DNA of 35,119 bases from Halolamina pelagica (GTDB lineage: Archaea > Halobacteriota > Halobacteria > Halobacteriales > Haloferacaceae). Made by a program: the position numbers and the translations under genes. The DNA lies in the NCBI RefSeq assembly GCF_900115675.1, contig NZ_FOXI01000019.1:1-35119 (forward strand), in the 5' to 3' direction. Below are positions 13,705 to 21,354 of the stretch, one piece after another (the stretch's first letter is position 1; each line of letters begins with the position of its first letter). The notes under the pieces are model-generated. The model had not been told where the DNA came from. It saw nothing but the letters and a program-made list of their open reading frames with translations, and did not search any database.

Positions 13705-14932
13705 GCAAATCCACTGGTCGCGGAAGTCGCTGGACGAACTCGAGGACTTCTACTGGACGGAGATCGCGACCGCTCGCGAGCGCGACGGCCACGATCCCGA
13801 GACGACGATCCCCACGCACGAGTGGCTCGTCGACGCCGGCTATAGCGGACTGGGGTATGCCCTCCGCGAACACCACAACACGACGCCCAAGCAGTTTTTC
13901 GAGGAGTACGTCGGCCTCGGCGTCGACGAACCCCACGGGTTCGAGTGGGGAATCGACCACTCCAGAACGGTCGAACTGCTGGAGAGCTATCTGCGGAGCA
14001 TCGAGCAGCGGGGCGACACCGTGGCGGCGTCGACGGCCGACACGCGGCGCTCACGGCTCGCGACGTGGGCGCGGACCTACGCTGAGGTGAACGACCGCCA
14101 CGACCTCGTGGGTGCGCTCACGGACGCCGACAGCCGTGCGCACGAGATCGACCGCTGCTGGGCGGCGTTGGACGTGCTGGATGATGAGCTCTCGACAGCA
14201 GGCTCGAAACTCGAGTACCTTCGTATCGCCCGGGACTGGTACGGCTACCTCGTCGACCGCGGGCGGGCGCAGTTCAACCCGCTTGCGACTGCCGCCGGTC
14301 AGTACGGGTGGGAGCGCGACGAACCGGACAATCCCGCCCTCGACGTGGCACAGGTTCGAGCGCTGCACCAGGCCGCCGACTCCCTCGACGACCGGCTCCT
14401 GGTCGTCGGCCTCGCCGGCTGGGGGCTCCGCCCATCAGAACTCGCGGCACTCCACGTCTCCCAGCTCCACCTCGACGCCGCGGATCCACACATCGAGTTC
14501 GTCGACGGTGAGCGAAAGAACGGGCCGGGGACGGTCGCGCTGCTGTTCGGACTCGATACACTCCGGGAGCGCATCGACGCGTTCGACGAGGACTGGAACG
14601 GCTACCTGTTTCCGTCGAACGCCGCAGCGTCGGGGCATATCGCCACGTCGACTGTCGCCCGCCGGTTCGACTCGCTCTGTGAGGAAGCCGGCGTAACGGT
14701 GCGTGGCGAGACGCCGACGCCGAAGTACGGGCGTCGGTTTTGGTACTCCACCTACTCGGAGGTCGTCGCTGATCTAGCCGAGCGGACGGCCGAGATCGCC
14801 GCCGATCAGGGGAGCGACGACCCGAAGACGGTGCTTCGGAACTACACGAGTGAGGAGAAGCGTCGCGAACTCCGGCGCGAGGAGATGCGAGAGCGACTGG
14901 CTACGGCGTTCGAGGTGGATGATGGAACTTGA
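13688..14932 (+). CDS. int: Tyrosine recombinase (integrase)
   Basis: A protein of 414 residues from GTG 13688 (or 411 from GTG 13697). An N-terminal domain of about 90 residues is followed by a core-binding helical domain (about 95-200). The catalytic domain carries Arg in GWGLRPSEL (about R248), Lys in GERKNG (K277), Arg in KYGRRFW (about R349-350, where the usual His is Tyr) and the nucleophile Tyr in VLRNYTS (Y386). It would integrate or excise the element, or act on the nearby palindromic sites. No ATG start is available except through the upstream 13639 ORF in another frame. Confidence 0.93.
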   Translation: MRTVPEQIHWSRKSLDELEDFYWTEIATARERDGHDPETTIPTHEWLVDAGYSGLGYALREHHNTTPKQFFEEYVGLGVDEPHGFEWGIDHSRTVELLESYLRSIEQRGDTVAASTADTRRSRLATWARTYAEVNDRHDLVGALTDADSRAHEIDRCWAALDVLDDELSTAGSKLEYLRIARDWYGYLVDRGRAQFNPLATAAGQYGWERDEPDNPALDVAQVRALHQAADSLDDRLLVVGLAGWGLRPSELAALHVSQLHLDAADPHIEFVDGERKNGPGTVALLFGLDTLRERIDAFDEDWNGYLFPSNAAASGHIATSTVARRFDSLCEEAGVTVRGETPTPKYGRRFWYSTYSEVVADLAERTAEIAADQGSDDPKTVLRNYTSEEKRRELRREEMRERLATAFEVDDGT

Positions 14933-15140
14933 CGAACCCCCAGCGACCGAAACGCTCACGACAGCATTGGAGCCCTTCCGTGGCGACAGCAGGGAGAGGC
15001 CCGAACACGTTGCGGTTGAGCTACTGATTCGTCTCGGCTACCTCACGTTTGAAACAGATACGTACCCGAAAAGGGAGGTCCCTCAGGGACGACCAGCATC
15101 TGCCCCGCCTCGCCACCGTCGACGACGTGATCGGACGTGA
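14919..15140 (+). pseudogene. Truncated small ORF fused to recombinase relic
   Basis: The frame starts at ATG 14919 or 14922, overlapping the integrase stop, and reads a normal acidic segment (ATETLTTALEPFRGD; HVAVELLIRLGYLTFETDTYP) to about residue 52. It then changes to proline/arginine-rich sequence, which is antisense of the relic recombinase. The last third is therefore not original. It looks like a short gene cut off by a past recombination near 15080. Confidence 0.55.
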
Positions 15141-15294
15141 CCGCCACAATCTCGTGAGTCCGGAACCCACACTCGGCGGCGAGCCGAAACGCGACCTTCC
15201 GTAACGGGTCATCGACGACCTCGAGCAGCGCGTCGACCTCGTCGCGATAAGCCAGACTCGCCGACCGTCCTGGTCCTCATTCTTCGGTCATCAT
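15044..15294 (-). pseudogene. Decayed second tyrosine recombinase fragment
   Basis: On the minus strand YRDEVDALLEVVDDPLRKVAF and FRLAAECGFRTHEIVAVTSDH, then MLVVPEG, match the first half of the catalytic domain of haloarchaeal XerC/D-like recombinases. The catalytic-arginine motif C-G-x-R-x-x-E-I is present. Upstream, MTEE, DQDGRRVWL and RDEVDALL are in three different frames, so at least two frameshifts are present. The end is lost after VPEG, with a stop at 15044-15046. The fragment shows that this is a repeatedly used integration site. Confidence 0.72.
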
Positions 15295-15833
15295 GGGTAG
15301 CTTCCCCTTTGCTGGATCCCGGAAGAATCTCCGCCGAGAACGGTCGAAATTGATCCGATTTGGAGGTGTCATCGGAGTTGATCGTGCGTCGATCTTCCGA
15401 TTCCCCCCCCGATTCCCGGAAGCCTTTGAGCGTGGAGGTCCCGATTCCTCGGTTCTCCTCAGTAAGACAAATTGCGAAACATCCGCTAGATAGGGTAGCG
15501 ATTCAGTCGGTGATTCAGAATTTGCTTTAAGACACTAACCCAGTTCTTGTACAGACTCCAAACTCTGCATCTCGCATCCCAGTCTTGACAGAAAGATGAA
15601 TAGTTGGACTATTTATGTTTTGGAGCCTATATTAGTTTTTACAGGGACGATTATTATATAACGGTAAAATTTACATATCTATGGATATCGCTAATCCGTG
15701 TGGCAATCATGTAGGTAAAATATCTTGAACGTGGGTTAATCTGGATCTACCGTTCCCGAACGTGCCAGCTTCCCTTGGTGGGGTCAGGGCATTGTATAGT
15801 CTTCAACGGACCCGAAATCAGAGATGTGAACGT
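15295..15833. other. Low-GC intergenic region, no gene seen
   Basis: About 540 bp without a supported gene, A/T-rich from 15530 to 15720. Several TATA-like stretches occur (TTATTATATAACGG near 15651-15664, GTAAAATATC near 15715-15724). Together with the next promoter they may drive the cassette downstream. A C-run (CCCCCCCC at 15405-15412) is notable. Confidence 0.4.
15792..15801 (+). promoter_or_regulatory. TATA-like box of the bactofilin cassette
   Basis: TTGTATAGTC lies about 33-42 bp before ATG 15834; transcription would start near 15823. It is the nearest candidate promoter for the whole operon. Confidence 0.45.
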
Positions 15834-15947
15834 ATGATGCAAACGTCGACACAACGGCAAACGAAGGAGTATCAGACGACCACTGGAATCGGGAAATCAA
15901 ATCAAGATAGTCTTCGAGACGGAGGTGATCAGAGTGCGGGTGGATGA
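15834..15947 (+). CDS. 37-residue leader ORF of the cassette
   Basis: ATG 15834 (or 15837) lies about 10 nt after the predicted transcription start and reads a polar peptide rich in Gln, Thr and Gly. Its last 14 bases overlap the start of the next gene at 15934. It could be a real small protein or a coupling leader peptide that brings ribosomes to the strong Shine-Dalgarno site. There is no other evidence. Confidence 0.38.
   Translation: MMQTSTQRQTKEYQTTTGIGKSNQDSLRDGGDQSAGG
15921..15930 (+). promoter_or_regulatory. Strong Shine-Dalgarno site deciding the first start
   Basis: GGAGGTGATC is a full-length match to the anti-Shine-Dalgarno end of archaeal 16S rRNA. With GTG at 15934 the spacing from GGAGGTG is 6 nt. 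This argues for 15934 rather than the in-frame GTG at 15925, which lies inside the site. Confidence 0.75.
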
Positions 15948-17652
15948 TGTCCTTTATGAGGCTGGTGAACCGGTTGACCCTGACCGAGCGAAAGAGCTGG
16001 CAGTAAACGAAGTACTCAAAAAACCGTTAACCGAACATCTAAACAACCAACAAAAGAAGTACCGGCAGATCGCTGTCGCTAGCGGAGTGTTGATTCTCGC
16101 TGGTGTCGGCGCTCTGGCTATAAATATCGATCCGTTGGTTGGTGGAGGCCTGTTGATTGCTGGTATCGTTGTCGCTGGTGGTGGGTACAGTTACGTGAAT
16201 CGGGAGGATCCTAATGTGACGATAACTGGTATCGAGAAAGGGTATTGGACAGGATACAGCCTTCCCACCGATGATGGGGTGATGGTCTATGACGCGATGG
16301 ATAATATAGACCAGACGGAGTTTGACCTCGAACAACTCTCGGATACAGAACCGGTCTCGTCCGCACGAGCAGATATCGAGAATTTGAGCGAATTCCCAGT
16401 CGTCATGCCACCGGGCGAGAATCCGGAGGCATCGTTCACAGGAACGCTCGAATCTGTCCGCGAGGAGATCGAAAACGCGGATCGACATACAGTGGAGGTA
16501 CCGCTCGTATCAACCGGAAGTCGCCAGGCCGAAGCCGTCGACTTCTTCGCATCCACAGCCACAGACGAGGCTGACCCCGTTTCGGTAGATGTTGAGATCA
16601 CGGACAACGAGGCTCAGGGAGATGTACAGTCGCTCGCTGAGTTAGAACGGATGGCTGCGAGTGATCACGGAGAGTCCGAACTAGAGGAGCTTTCGGAGAC
16701 AAGCCAAGAGTTGGCGAATGACCTTTCAGGTCTTCAAGAGACAGCGATTGACCTGTTGAACGAGCATGTCGGGGCTGCTGCAGACGCATTCGGATTGGTG
16801 AGCTACAACTTCTACTGTCCTGATTGCCAGATGGACGACATTGACTCGGAGCTCTCCCTTTCTAATCCACATGAAGGGACGTGGTACTGCGGTACTTGTC
16901 GGGAGTCGTTCGAGACTGAAGAAATTTTGCCGCGCCACCGCATCAAAGACGAGATCGTCAACCCAGTTTGGGACCAACTCTGGATCGAGAAGGACGACCA
17001 GCGACGAGAGATCTACGAGAACATCGAAGATCAACAGTCCGATCTACAGGAACGTGAGTTCGAGCAACGTAGTGAAGAAATCCGAACCGCAGCCGACCGC
17101 ATTCAGGAAATCCGATCTAAAATCCGCAACCTCAAGACGCAAGCCAAGGCCGCTCAAGGGAAAGTCGACGAGGTTGGTGATCTCATGGTCAAGTATGACC
17201 GAATCCATGAAGAGCGGAAGCGAGAATTCCAGCAGGAGGTCGAACAGTCTTTCGCCGAGATTGATGAGCGGACCGAGCGCGTGCTCGAGGAAACACGGAA
17301 TGAAGAACAAGAACGGATCGAGCAGGCTGAACAAGCGGCGAAAGAGAAGGCAGAGCTGATTCGAGAGGAGGAACGCCGACGGGAGGTCGCGAAGTTCATC
17401 GCTGAACAGCGAAGGGCTGACGCTCGCAATGAGGCGGCATTGGCACAACAGGCCGAGAGGAAACGCGCAGAGATGGGTCAGCGAGCAGAGTTCCACGACG
17501 AAGAGATGACCATGGAGCAGCGCCAACATCGAGAGAACTGGAATCTGAAGACGCGGGGGAAGACTTCGTTCTCCAGCCATATCAACCGATTCAAACAATG
17601 GAAAGATCGGACGTTGGGGGCGAGTGCTCACCAATCAGGAGGTGAACACTGA
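15934..17652 (+). CDS. Membrane zinc-ribbon long coiled-coil protein (cassette gene 1)
   Basis: A 572-residue protein of no family I recognise. Two adjacent membrane helices lie near residues 44-63 and 67-85 (IAVASGVLILAGVGALAI; GGGLLIAGIVVAGGGY). An acidic middle domain runs to about residue 280, and a zinc ribbon (YCPDC...WYCGTC) lies near residues 290-320. A coiled coil of about 180 residues rich in Glu, Arg and Gln follows (ERKREFQQEVEQSFAEIDER; REEERRREVAKFIAEQRRAD). The layout is that of a membrane-anchored scaffold with a cytoplasmic rod. The C-terminus reads SGGEH because the Shine-Dalgarno site of the next gene is encoded there. It shares one base with the next gene. GC is lower than in the rest of the element. 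Confidence 0.85.
   Translation: MRVDDVLYEAGEPVDPDRAKELAVNEVLKKPLTEHLNNQQKKYRQIAVASGVLILAGVGALAINIDPLVGGGLLIAGIVVAGGGYSYVNREDPNVTITGIEKGYWTGYSLPTDDGVMVYDAMDNIDQTEFDLEQLSDTEPVSSARADIENLSEFPVVMPPGENPEASFTGTLESVREEIENADRHTVEVPLVSTGSRQAEAVDFFASTATDEADPVSVDVEITDNEAQGDVQSLAELERMAASDHGESELEELSETSQELANDLSGLQETAIDLLNEHVGAAADAFGLVSYNFYCPDCQMDDIDSELSLSNPHEGTWYCGTCRESFETEEILPRHRIKDEIVNPVWDQLWIEKDDQRREIYENIEDQQSDLQEREFEQRSEEIRTAADRIQEIRSKIRNLKTQAKAAQGKVDEVGDLMVKYDRIHEERKREFQQEVEQSFAEIDERTERVLEETRNEEQERIEQAEQAAKEKAELIREEERRREVAKFIAEQRRADARNEAALAQQAERKRAEMGQRAEFHDEEMTMEQRQHRENWNLKTRGKTSFSSHINRFKQWKDRTLGASAHQSGGEH
17638..17645 (+). promoter_or_regulatory. Shine-Dalgarno site of cassette gene 2
   Basis: GGAGGTGA, 6 nt before ATG 17652, inside the end of gene 1 (encoding part of GGEH). 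It is nearly identical to the gene 2-gene 3 junction. Confidence 0.75.
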
Positions 17653-18602
17653 TGGCCAGTGAAGACCTTCACAAGCCGCTCAAAGCGATCAATCAAAGCA
17701 TCTCGGATCTGCGTGAGGATATAATTTCGCTCAAAGGAGAGGTAGAGAAGATCCACACAGTCATTCGGCAAGCGGCCGAGACCATCCGGGAGGCCATTCA
17801 GGAGAATATTCGTGCACAGGCAGAGCTGAAACTGATGGATCATATCATGGAGGTTCGGACGGTCAAACCCCAGATAAATGCCGAATACGAGCAAATAGAG
17901 ACTGAGCGAAGTGAACTCCAAGAGCGCCTCACGAGTATTGAGGAGCGATACCAGCGCAAACACGAAGAACTCAATGAGAAAGCGAAGGACCGAATTCGGA
18001 ATCTGGGCTCACATATTTTCGAAATCGATGAAGAGCAGTTTGAATCGGGGATTGAGGATCCGTTCACGAGTCAGGTAACGACGACATGGCAATTCCTTCA
18101 GGCGCATAACGAGGACGTACGAACGGAACGAACCGGAGAGGTTCAGGGTACAACTGAGGAGGTCGTCCAGACTATCGACGACTTTGTGCATCGTCAGGAT
18201 GAATTGATCGAAACTATCGACGACCACCGCTTCGACGCAGCTGAAGTCCCACTCCCGGACGATCATCCAGAACGGTTACAGGTACCCTACTATATTGTCG
18301 AATACGAGTCAGATGGCTTCTCCCAACGTCGACTCGTCGTCCCTTCGGAACTCTCGACAGAGAATGGGACGACATGGTGTTCAATATCCCTCTCGCCGAT
18401 TTCGGGGTCGGGAGAGCTCCTCAGTGGTGTTTCAGGCGTTGACAACCCCGAGACTATCGGGTCGATTTCCGCTGATCAACTCGCGTCGACGCTCGGTGAA
18501 TACGGTAAGGAGTCATGGGTCACGTCGTACAGCGACGCTGTGACAGATGCCGTCCCCGAGGATGGCACAATTCCGGTCCGAGCCCCGGGAGGTGAAGACT
18601 GA
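17652..18602 (+). CDS. Coiled-coil protein with C-terminal domain (cassette gene 2)
   Basis: A 316-residue protein. Residues 1-140 are coiled coil (INQSISDLREDIISLKGEVEK; YEQIETERSELQERLTSIEE). A helical middle is followed by a beta-rich C-terminal domain (about 210-300: VPYYIVEYESDGFSQRRLVV, TWCSISLSPISGSG). I do not recognise the family. It is translationally coupled to both neighbours and ends with PGGED, again because the next ribosome site is encoded there. It probably binds the coiled coil of gene 1. Confidence 0.84.
   Translation: MASEDLHKPLKAINQSISDLREDIISLKGEVEKIHTVIRQAAETIREAIQENIRAQAELKLMDHIMEVRTVKPQINAEYEQIETERSELQERLTSIEERYQRKHEELNEKAKDRIRNLGSHIFEIDEEQFESGIEDPFTSQVTTTWQFLQAHNEDVRTERTGEVQGTTEEVVQTIDDFVHRQDELIETIDDHRFDAAEVPLPDDHPERLQVPYYIVEYESDGFSQRRLVVPSELSTENGTTWCSISLSPISGSGELLSGVSGVDNPETIGSISADQLASTLGEYGKESWVTSYSDAVTDAVPEDGTIPVRAPGGED
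18588..18595 (+). promoter_or_regulatory. Shine-Dalgarno site of cassette gene 3
   Basis: GGAGGTGA, 6 nt before ATG 18602. The junction GGAGGTGAAGACTGATGGC differs from the gene 1-gene 2 junction by only one base, so the two intergenic joints are copies or under the same constraint. Confidence 0.75.
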
Positions 18603-19411
18603 TGGCGCATCTTGAACAGACACGGGCCGTCGTCGAAGCTGACGAAAAGTTCGACGGGAAGATTATCCCGACAGAGAGGGCGGAACTCGACCGCCCAGTT
18701 CGTCTCCAAGATGGAGCAACAGTACAGGGTAGCATCTACGGAGAAACTATCGATATGGCTCCGAATTCCTCTGTCGAAGGATCTGTGATGGCCAGTGGTG
18801 GCGTTGAGTTAGACGGTAGCCATATCCACGGCGAAGTTGGGACACCTGGCAAGGTTATCGCTGAGGACGCTCGGATCGACGGAACTGTCACAGGAAAGCG
18901 AGTGACGCTCAGCAACTGTGTCGTGCGAGGCAACGTCGTTGGAACAGAGGTGATACTGGAAAACTGTACAGTCCTTGGCATCGCCACTGCTGACCGCCGG
19001 TTGGACCTCACGGACTCGCTCTGTTACACGTTCCGGGGTCACAATGAGACGGTCCTCGACGAAGTTACAGTAATTCTCCCTCAGGCGATTGCTGACGGAG
19101 GACTCACGCTCGAGACGCCTGTAACTGTAGCTGGACTCGGATCACTCGACGTAGATACTGAATCCGATGACGAAGATGAGAAACACCCTGAACTGACTCA
19201 ATCAGATCTCTATACACACGAAGGAACGACCTATCTCACTCTGTCTCCCCGAATCCTGAACCTCGAAAAAGTGAACGATCGATTAGAGGAGCTCGAACAA
19301 GGCGTGCTAGCTGCTGTCGACGACAGCACTGGTGACACGATGGAGATGAGCATCGAGGATGTCCTGGATCTATTGGACGTCGACGCAAATAGGGCTCCAC
19401 TTACAGAATAA
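18602..19411 (+). CDS. Bactofilin-like beta-helix protein (cassette gene 3)
   Basis: A 269-residue protein. Residues about 30-150 form a series of short repeats of the type G-x-V-x-G-x-V (VQGSIYGETIDMAPNSSVEG; DGSHIHGEVGTPGKVIAEDA; RIDGTVTGKRVTLSNCVVRG). These are typical of right-handed beta-helix polymers of the bactofilin/polymer-forming cytoskeletal family. A beta-rich middle and a helical C-terminus follow (RILNLEKVNDRLEELEQGVL; MSIEDVLDLLDV). Bactofilins form filaments on membranes without nucleotide. Here it is longer than the usual 120-180 residues because of the extra C-terminal domain, which may bind the coiled-coil partners. Confidence 0.75.
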   Translation: MAHLEQTRAVVEADEKFDGKIIPTERAELDRPVRLQDGATVQGSIYGETIDMAPNSSVEGSVMASGGVELDGSHIHGEVGTPGKVIAEDARIDGTVTGKRVTLSNCVVRGNVVGTEVILENCTVLGIATADRRLDLTDSLCYTFRGHNETVLDEVTVILPQAIADGGLTLETPVTVAGLGSLDVDTESDDEDEKHPELTQSDLYTHEGTTYLTLSPRILNLEKVNDRLEELEQGVLAAVDDSTGDTMEMSIEDVLDLLDVDANRAPLTE

Positions 19412-19413
19412 GG

Positions 19414-19659
19414 ATGATCGGACTCAGTGTTGGAGCGCTCGTCCTCGGAGGACTCATTACTGCCTGGTTCGCCCTTTGGATATGGCGAATCATTGGTGCG
19501 GCCGCTAGTGTTGAGACTCTCGGAATCGGAGTGGTTGTCGTCATTGCGGTCGCCGCACTTTACGGTGCTCTTCCACCGCTGTTCGGGTTCATGACCACGG
19601 GAGCACCCGTTATCGTAGCGGGCATCCTCAGCTTTGTTCTTTTGCGTGTACTTTTCTAA
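19414..19659 (+). CDS. Small membrane protein (cassette gene 4)
   Basis: An 81-residue hydrophobic protein with two or three membrane helices (IGLSVGALVLGGLITAWFAL; LGIGVVVVIAVAALYGALPP; GAPVIVAGILSFVLLRVLF). It starts 2 bp after the gene 3 stop. It probably anchors the complex. It ends the cassette, as downstream sequence lacks an open frame in phase. Confidence 0.78.
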   Translation: MIGLSVGALVLGGLITAWFALWIWRIIGAAASVETLGIGVVVVIAVAALYGALPPLFGFMTTGAPVIVAGILSFVLLRVLF

Positions 19660-20044
19660 GATGACGTATTTATCAATCACTTCCTCTTTGCCAATATTTC
19701 GGACGCAGACACAAGTTAAAACGGCATTTTGAAGGTGGGTGTTTCTGTTCTCAGAAGTTACTGTGTGCGGATTTTTCCGAGTTCTCCTGATTCTCGGAAG
19801 CTGCTGGAACCCTATCCTTCAGTGTAGCTCAGGCAGTACTCCCCATCGGTAGTTCGTACTAACCGGCTCAGTATTTCTGGGATGAGAATTTGTTTTGAAT
19901 AGTCGCATCGAGTTAATGTTGGTGTCGTTATCATTATTACGGATTAGCCACAAGACAGGTATGCGGTTTGAATTGTCAGAGGCAGGCACCCCGTCAGACC
20001 ACATTTGGGCGTCGTTTCGATTTGCTGGTGGCGGCCCTAGTCTG
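19660..20044. other. Intergenic, no gene seen
   Basis: About 385 bp of mixed GC without a convincing ORF or repeat. The cassette (plus strand) and the minus-strand module converge here. A/T-rich stretches near 19700-19760 and 19880-19940 could hold terminators, but I see no good hairpin. Confidence 0.35.
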
Positions 20045-20404
20045 CTACTCACGAACCCTCGCGAGAACTGCATCGGCTGTACTCTGGGCGACGCCGTGGA
20101 TCGCCGTGGGGTCTTCACGATCGGCTCGCCGCAGCTCGTCCAAGGACTCGAACTCCCGAGCGATATCCTTCGAGATCTCCTCGCCAACGTTGTTCACTTG
20201 GCGGACCACCTCGCGAATCTCCTCGTTCCGATCGTCGAGGTGGAACGCGAGTCGATGTTCCTGTTCGTGCTCGTCGATCCGGCCGGCTTCGTAGTCTCGG
20301 TGGGCCTGGTCGACCGGCGAAAGATCCTCGCCGTGCTCCTCGAGGGCACCGATGGCCACGATGATCGTGATGACGCCGGCGCCGACGATCTCGAGACAGC
20401 TCAT
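20045..20404 (-). CDS. Helix-hairpin-helix protein with N-terminal membrane helix
   Basis: A 119-residue protein. Residues 4-22 are hydrophobic (LEIVGAGVITIIVAIGAL). A charged region follows (SPVDQAHRDYEAGRIDEHEQ, SHOCT-like) and then a coiled coil. The C-terminal FESLDELRRADREDPTAIHG then VAQSTADAVLARVRE resembles a DNA-binding helix-hairpin-helix (L-x-x-I-x-G-V-x-x-x-T-A-x-x-I). A membrane-bound DNA-binding protein would suit a DNA transfer or packaging role. TATA-like GTTTATAGTG lies at 20547-20556, about 140 bp upstream. It is the last gene of the minus-strand module. Confidence 0.75.
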   Translation of the reverse strand: MSCLEIVGAGVITIIVAIGALEEHGEDLSPVDQAHRDYEAGRIDEHEQEHRLAFHLDDRNEEIREVVRQVNNVGEEISKDIAREFESLDELRRADREDPTAIHGVAQSTADAVLARVRE

Positions 20405-20546
20405 CGTTTCGAACCCACTCCTCGGCGTCCGTTCCCCACCTTCGACACCGTCGAACAGGAACGATACCCTACTCTACTGGTGAGATTCTGGGCTTTCATT
20501 GGGATCAAGACTGGCTCTGAGATGCGACCCTGCCAACTACGCGCGC

Positions 20547-20556
20547 ACTATAAACC
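20547..20556 (-). promoter_or_regulatory. TATA-like box
   Basis: On the minus strand GTTTATAGTG, between the 20599 and 20404 genes. It could give the HhH gene its own promoter with a leader of about 120 nt. Confidence 0.38.
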
Positions 20557-20598
20557 ATGTATCCTGCCGCGCCCCCGGGCCTGATGATGATGTGATTT

Positions 20599-21354
20599 TC
20601 ACTCTGGAGCCACCTCTTCCCACGGAGTTTCGAGCGCCTTCTCGCCGACGAGAGTGAGGACGTACTCGTGGCCGCGTTTCGCCATGCAGGCACCGAGTTC
20701 GTCGTCGTCACTGGCGTAGTTCTGGATGGAACTCTCGGAGGCGTTGGACCGCATCTCCATATCGCTGTAACTGCTGACTGGATAATCACGGACCGCCTTG
20801 AGGACGCTCTGCATCCGCTCCCGCTTCTCCGCCTTTGTGAAGGCCCACGGTTGGAGCAGTTTAGGAACGTCGTACTCCTCCATCGCATCGTCGACGCGTC
20901 CCTGTTTGGCTTCCTCGACATCGCGGATCGTCGTCGTGCGTTCGGCGCGGAGCTCAGACACGTCGCGAAGCGAGAGGTCACACGCGACGGCGTACCCCCG
21001 ACGGTCTCGGAGGATCTCACGAACGAGTTCCTCGTCAACATCCTCCCGAGTAGTACCCTCAGGGAAGTCACGATCGAGCAGGAACCAGTCCGAGTAGTAG
21101 TCACGGACCGCCGGCTTCTCGTCACCGCCGCGAACGTCGATGTCGTTCACTTCGACCCACCAGTCGACGTCTTCGTGGCGGTTGAGCCAGCGGTCGCGAG
21201 GATCCTCGCGAACACGGGCGCCCCACGCCAGCCCATACCGGTCCAGCCAGCCGCGGTCCTTGTCCGGGAGCCCGCAGCGGGCGCCGCCGAACTCCACCGG
21301 CCAGCGCTTCCAACTCGGCGTGTGGATCAGAACATCGTGCGGCATCTCGATCAC
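20599..21354 (-). CDS. Winged-helix-containing protein of the module
   Basis: A protein of 251 residues from GTG 21354 (248 from ATG 21345). The N-terminal half is Trp/Asp-rich (LDRYGLAWGARVREDPRDRW; WWVEVNDIDV), followed by a charged helical stretch (SLRDVSELRAERTTTIRD). A C-terminal winged-helix-like domain follows (MQSVLKAVRDYPVSSYSDME then MRSNASESSIQNYASDDDEL, with wing GHEYVLTLVGEKAL). It overlaps the large membrane protein by 4 bp (GTGA). It probably regulates or binds DNA in the transfer process. I do not recognise the first half. Confidence 0.8.
   Translation of the reverse strand: MIEMPHDVLIHTPSWKRWPVEFGGARCGLPDKDRGWLDRYGLAWGARVREDPRDRWLNRHEDVDWWVEVNDIDVRGGDEKPAVRDYYSDWFLLDRDFPEGTTREDVDEELVREILRDRRGYAVACDLSLRDVSELRAERTTTIRDVEEAKQGRVDDAMEEYDVPKLLQPWAFTKAEKRERMQSVLKAVRDYPVSSYSDMEMRSNASESSIQNYASDDDELGACMAKRGHEYVLTLVGEKALETPWEEVAPE

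Noticed and set aside
19819-20584. Several overlapping long frames on both strands between 19.8 and 20.6 kb
   Set aside because: Apart from the minus-strand gene 20045-20404, which has acidic composition and an HhH motif, the others are antisense or lack haloarchaeal composition.
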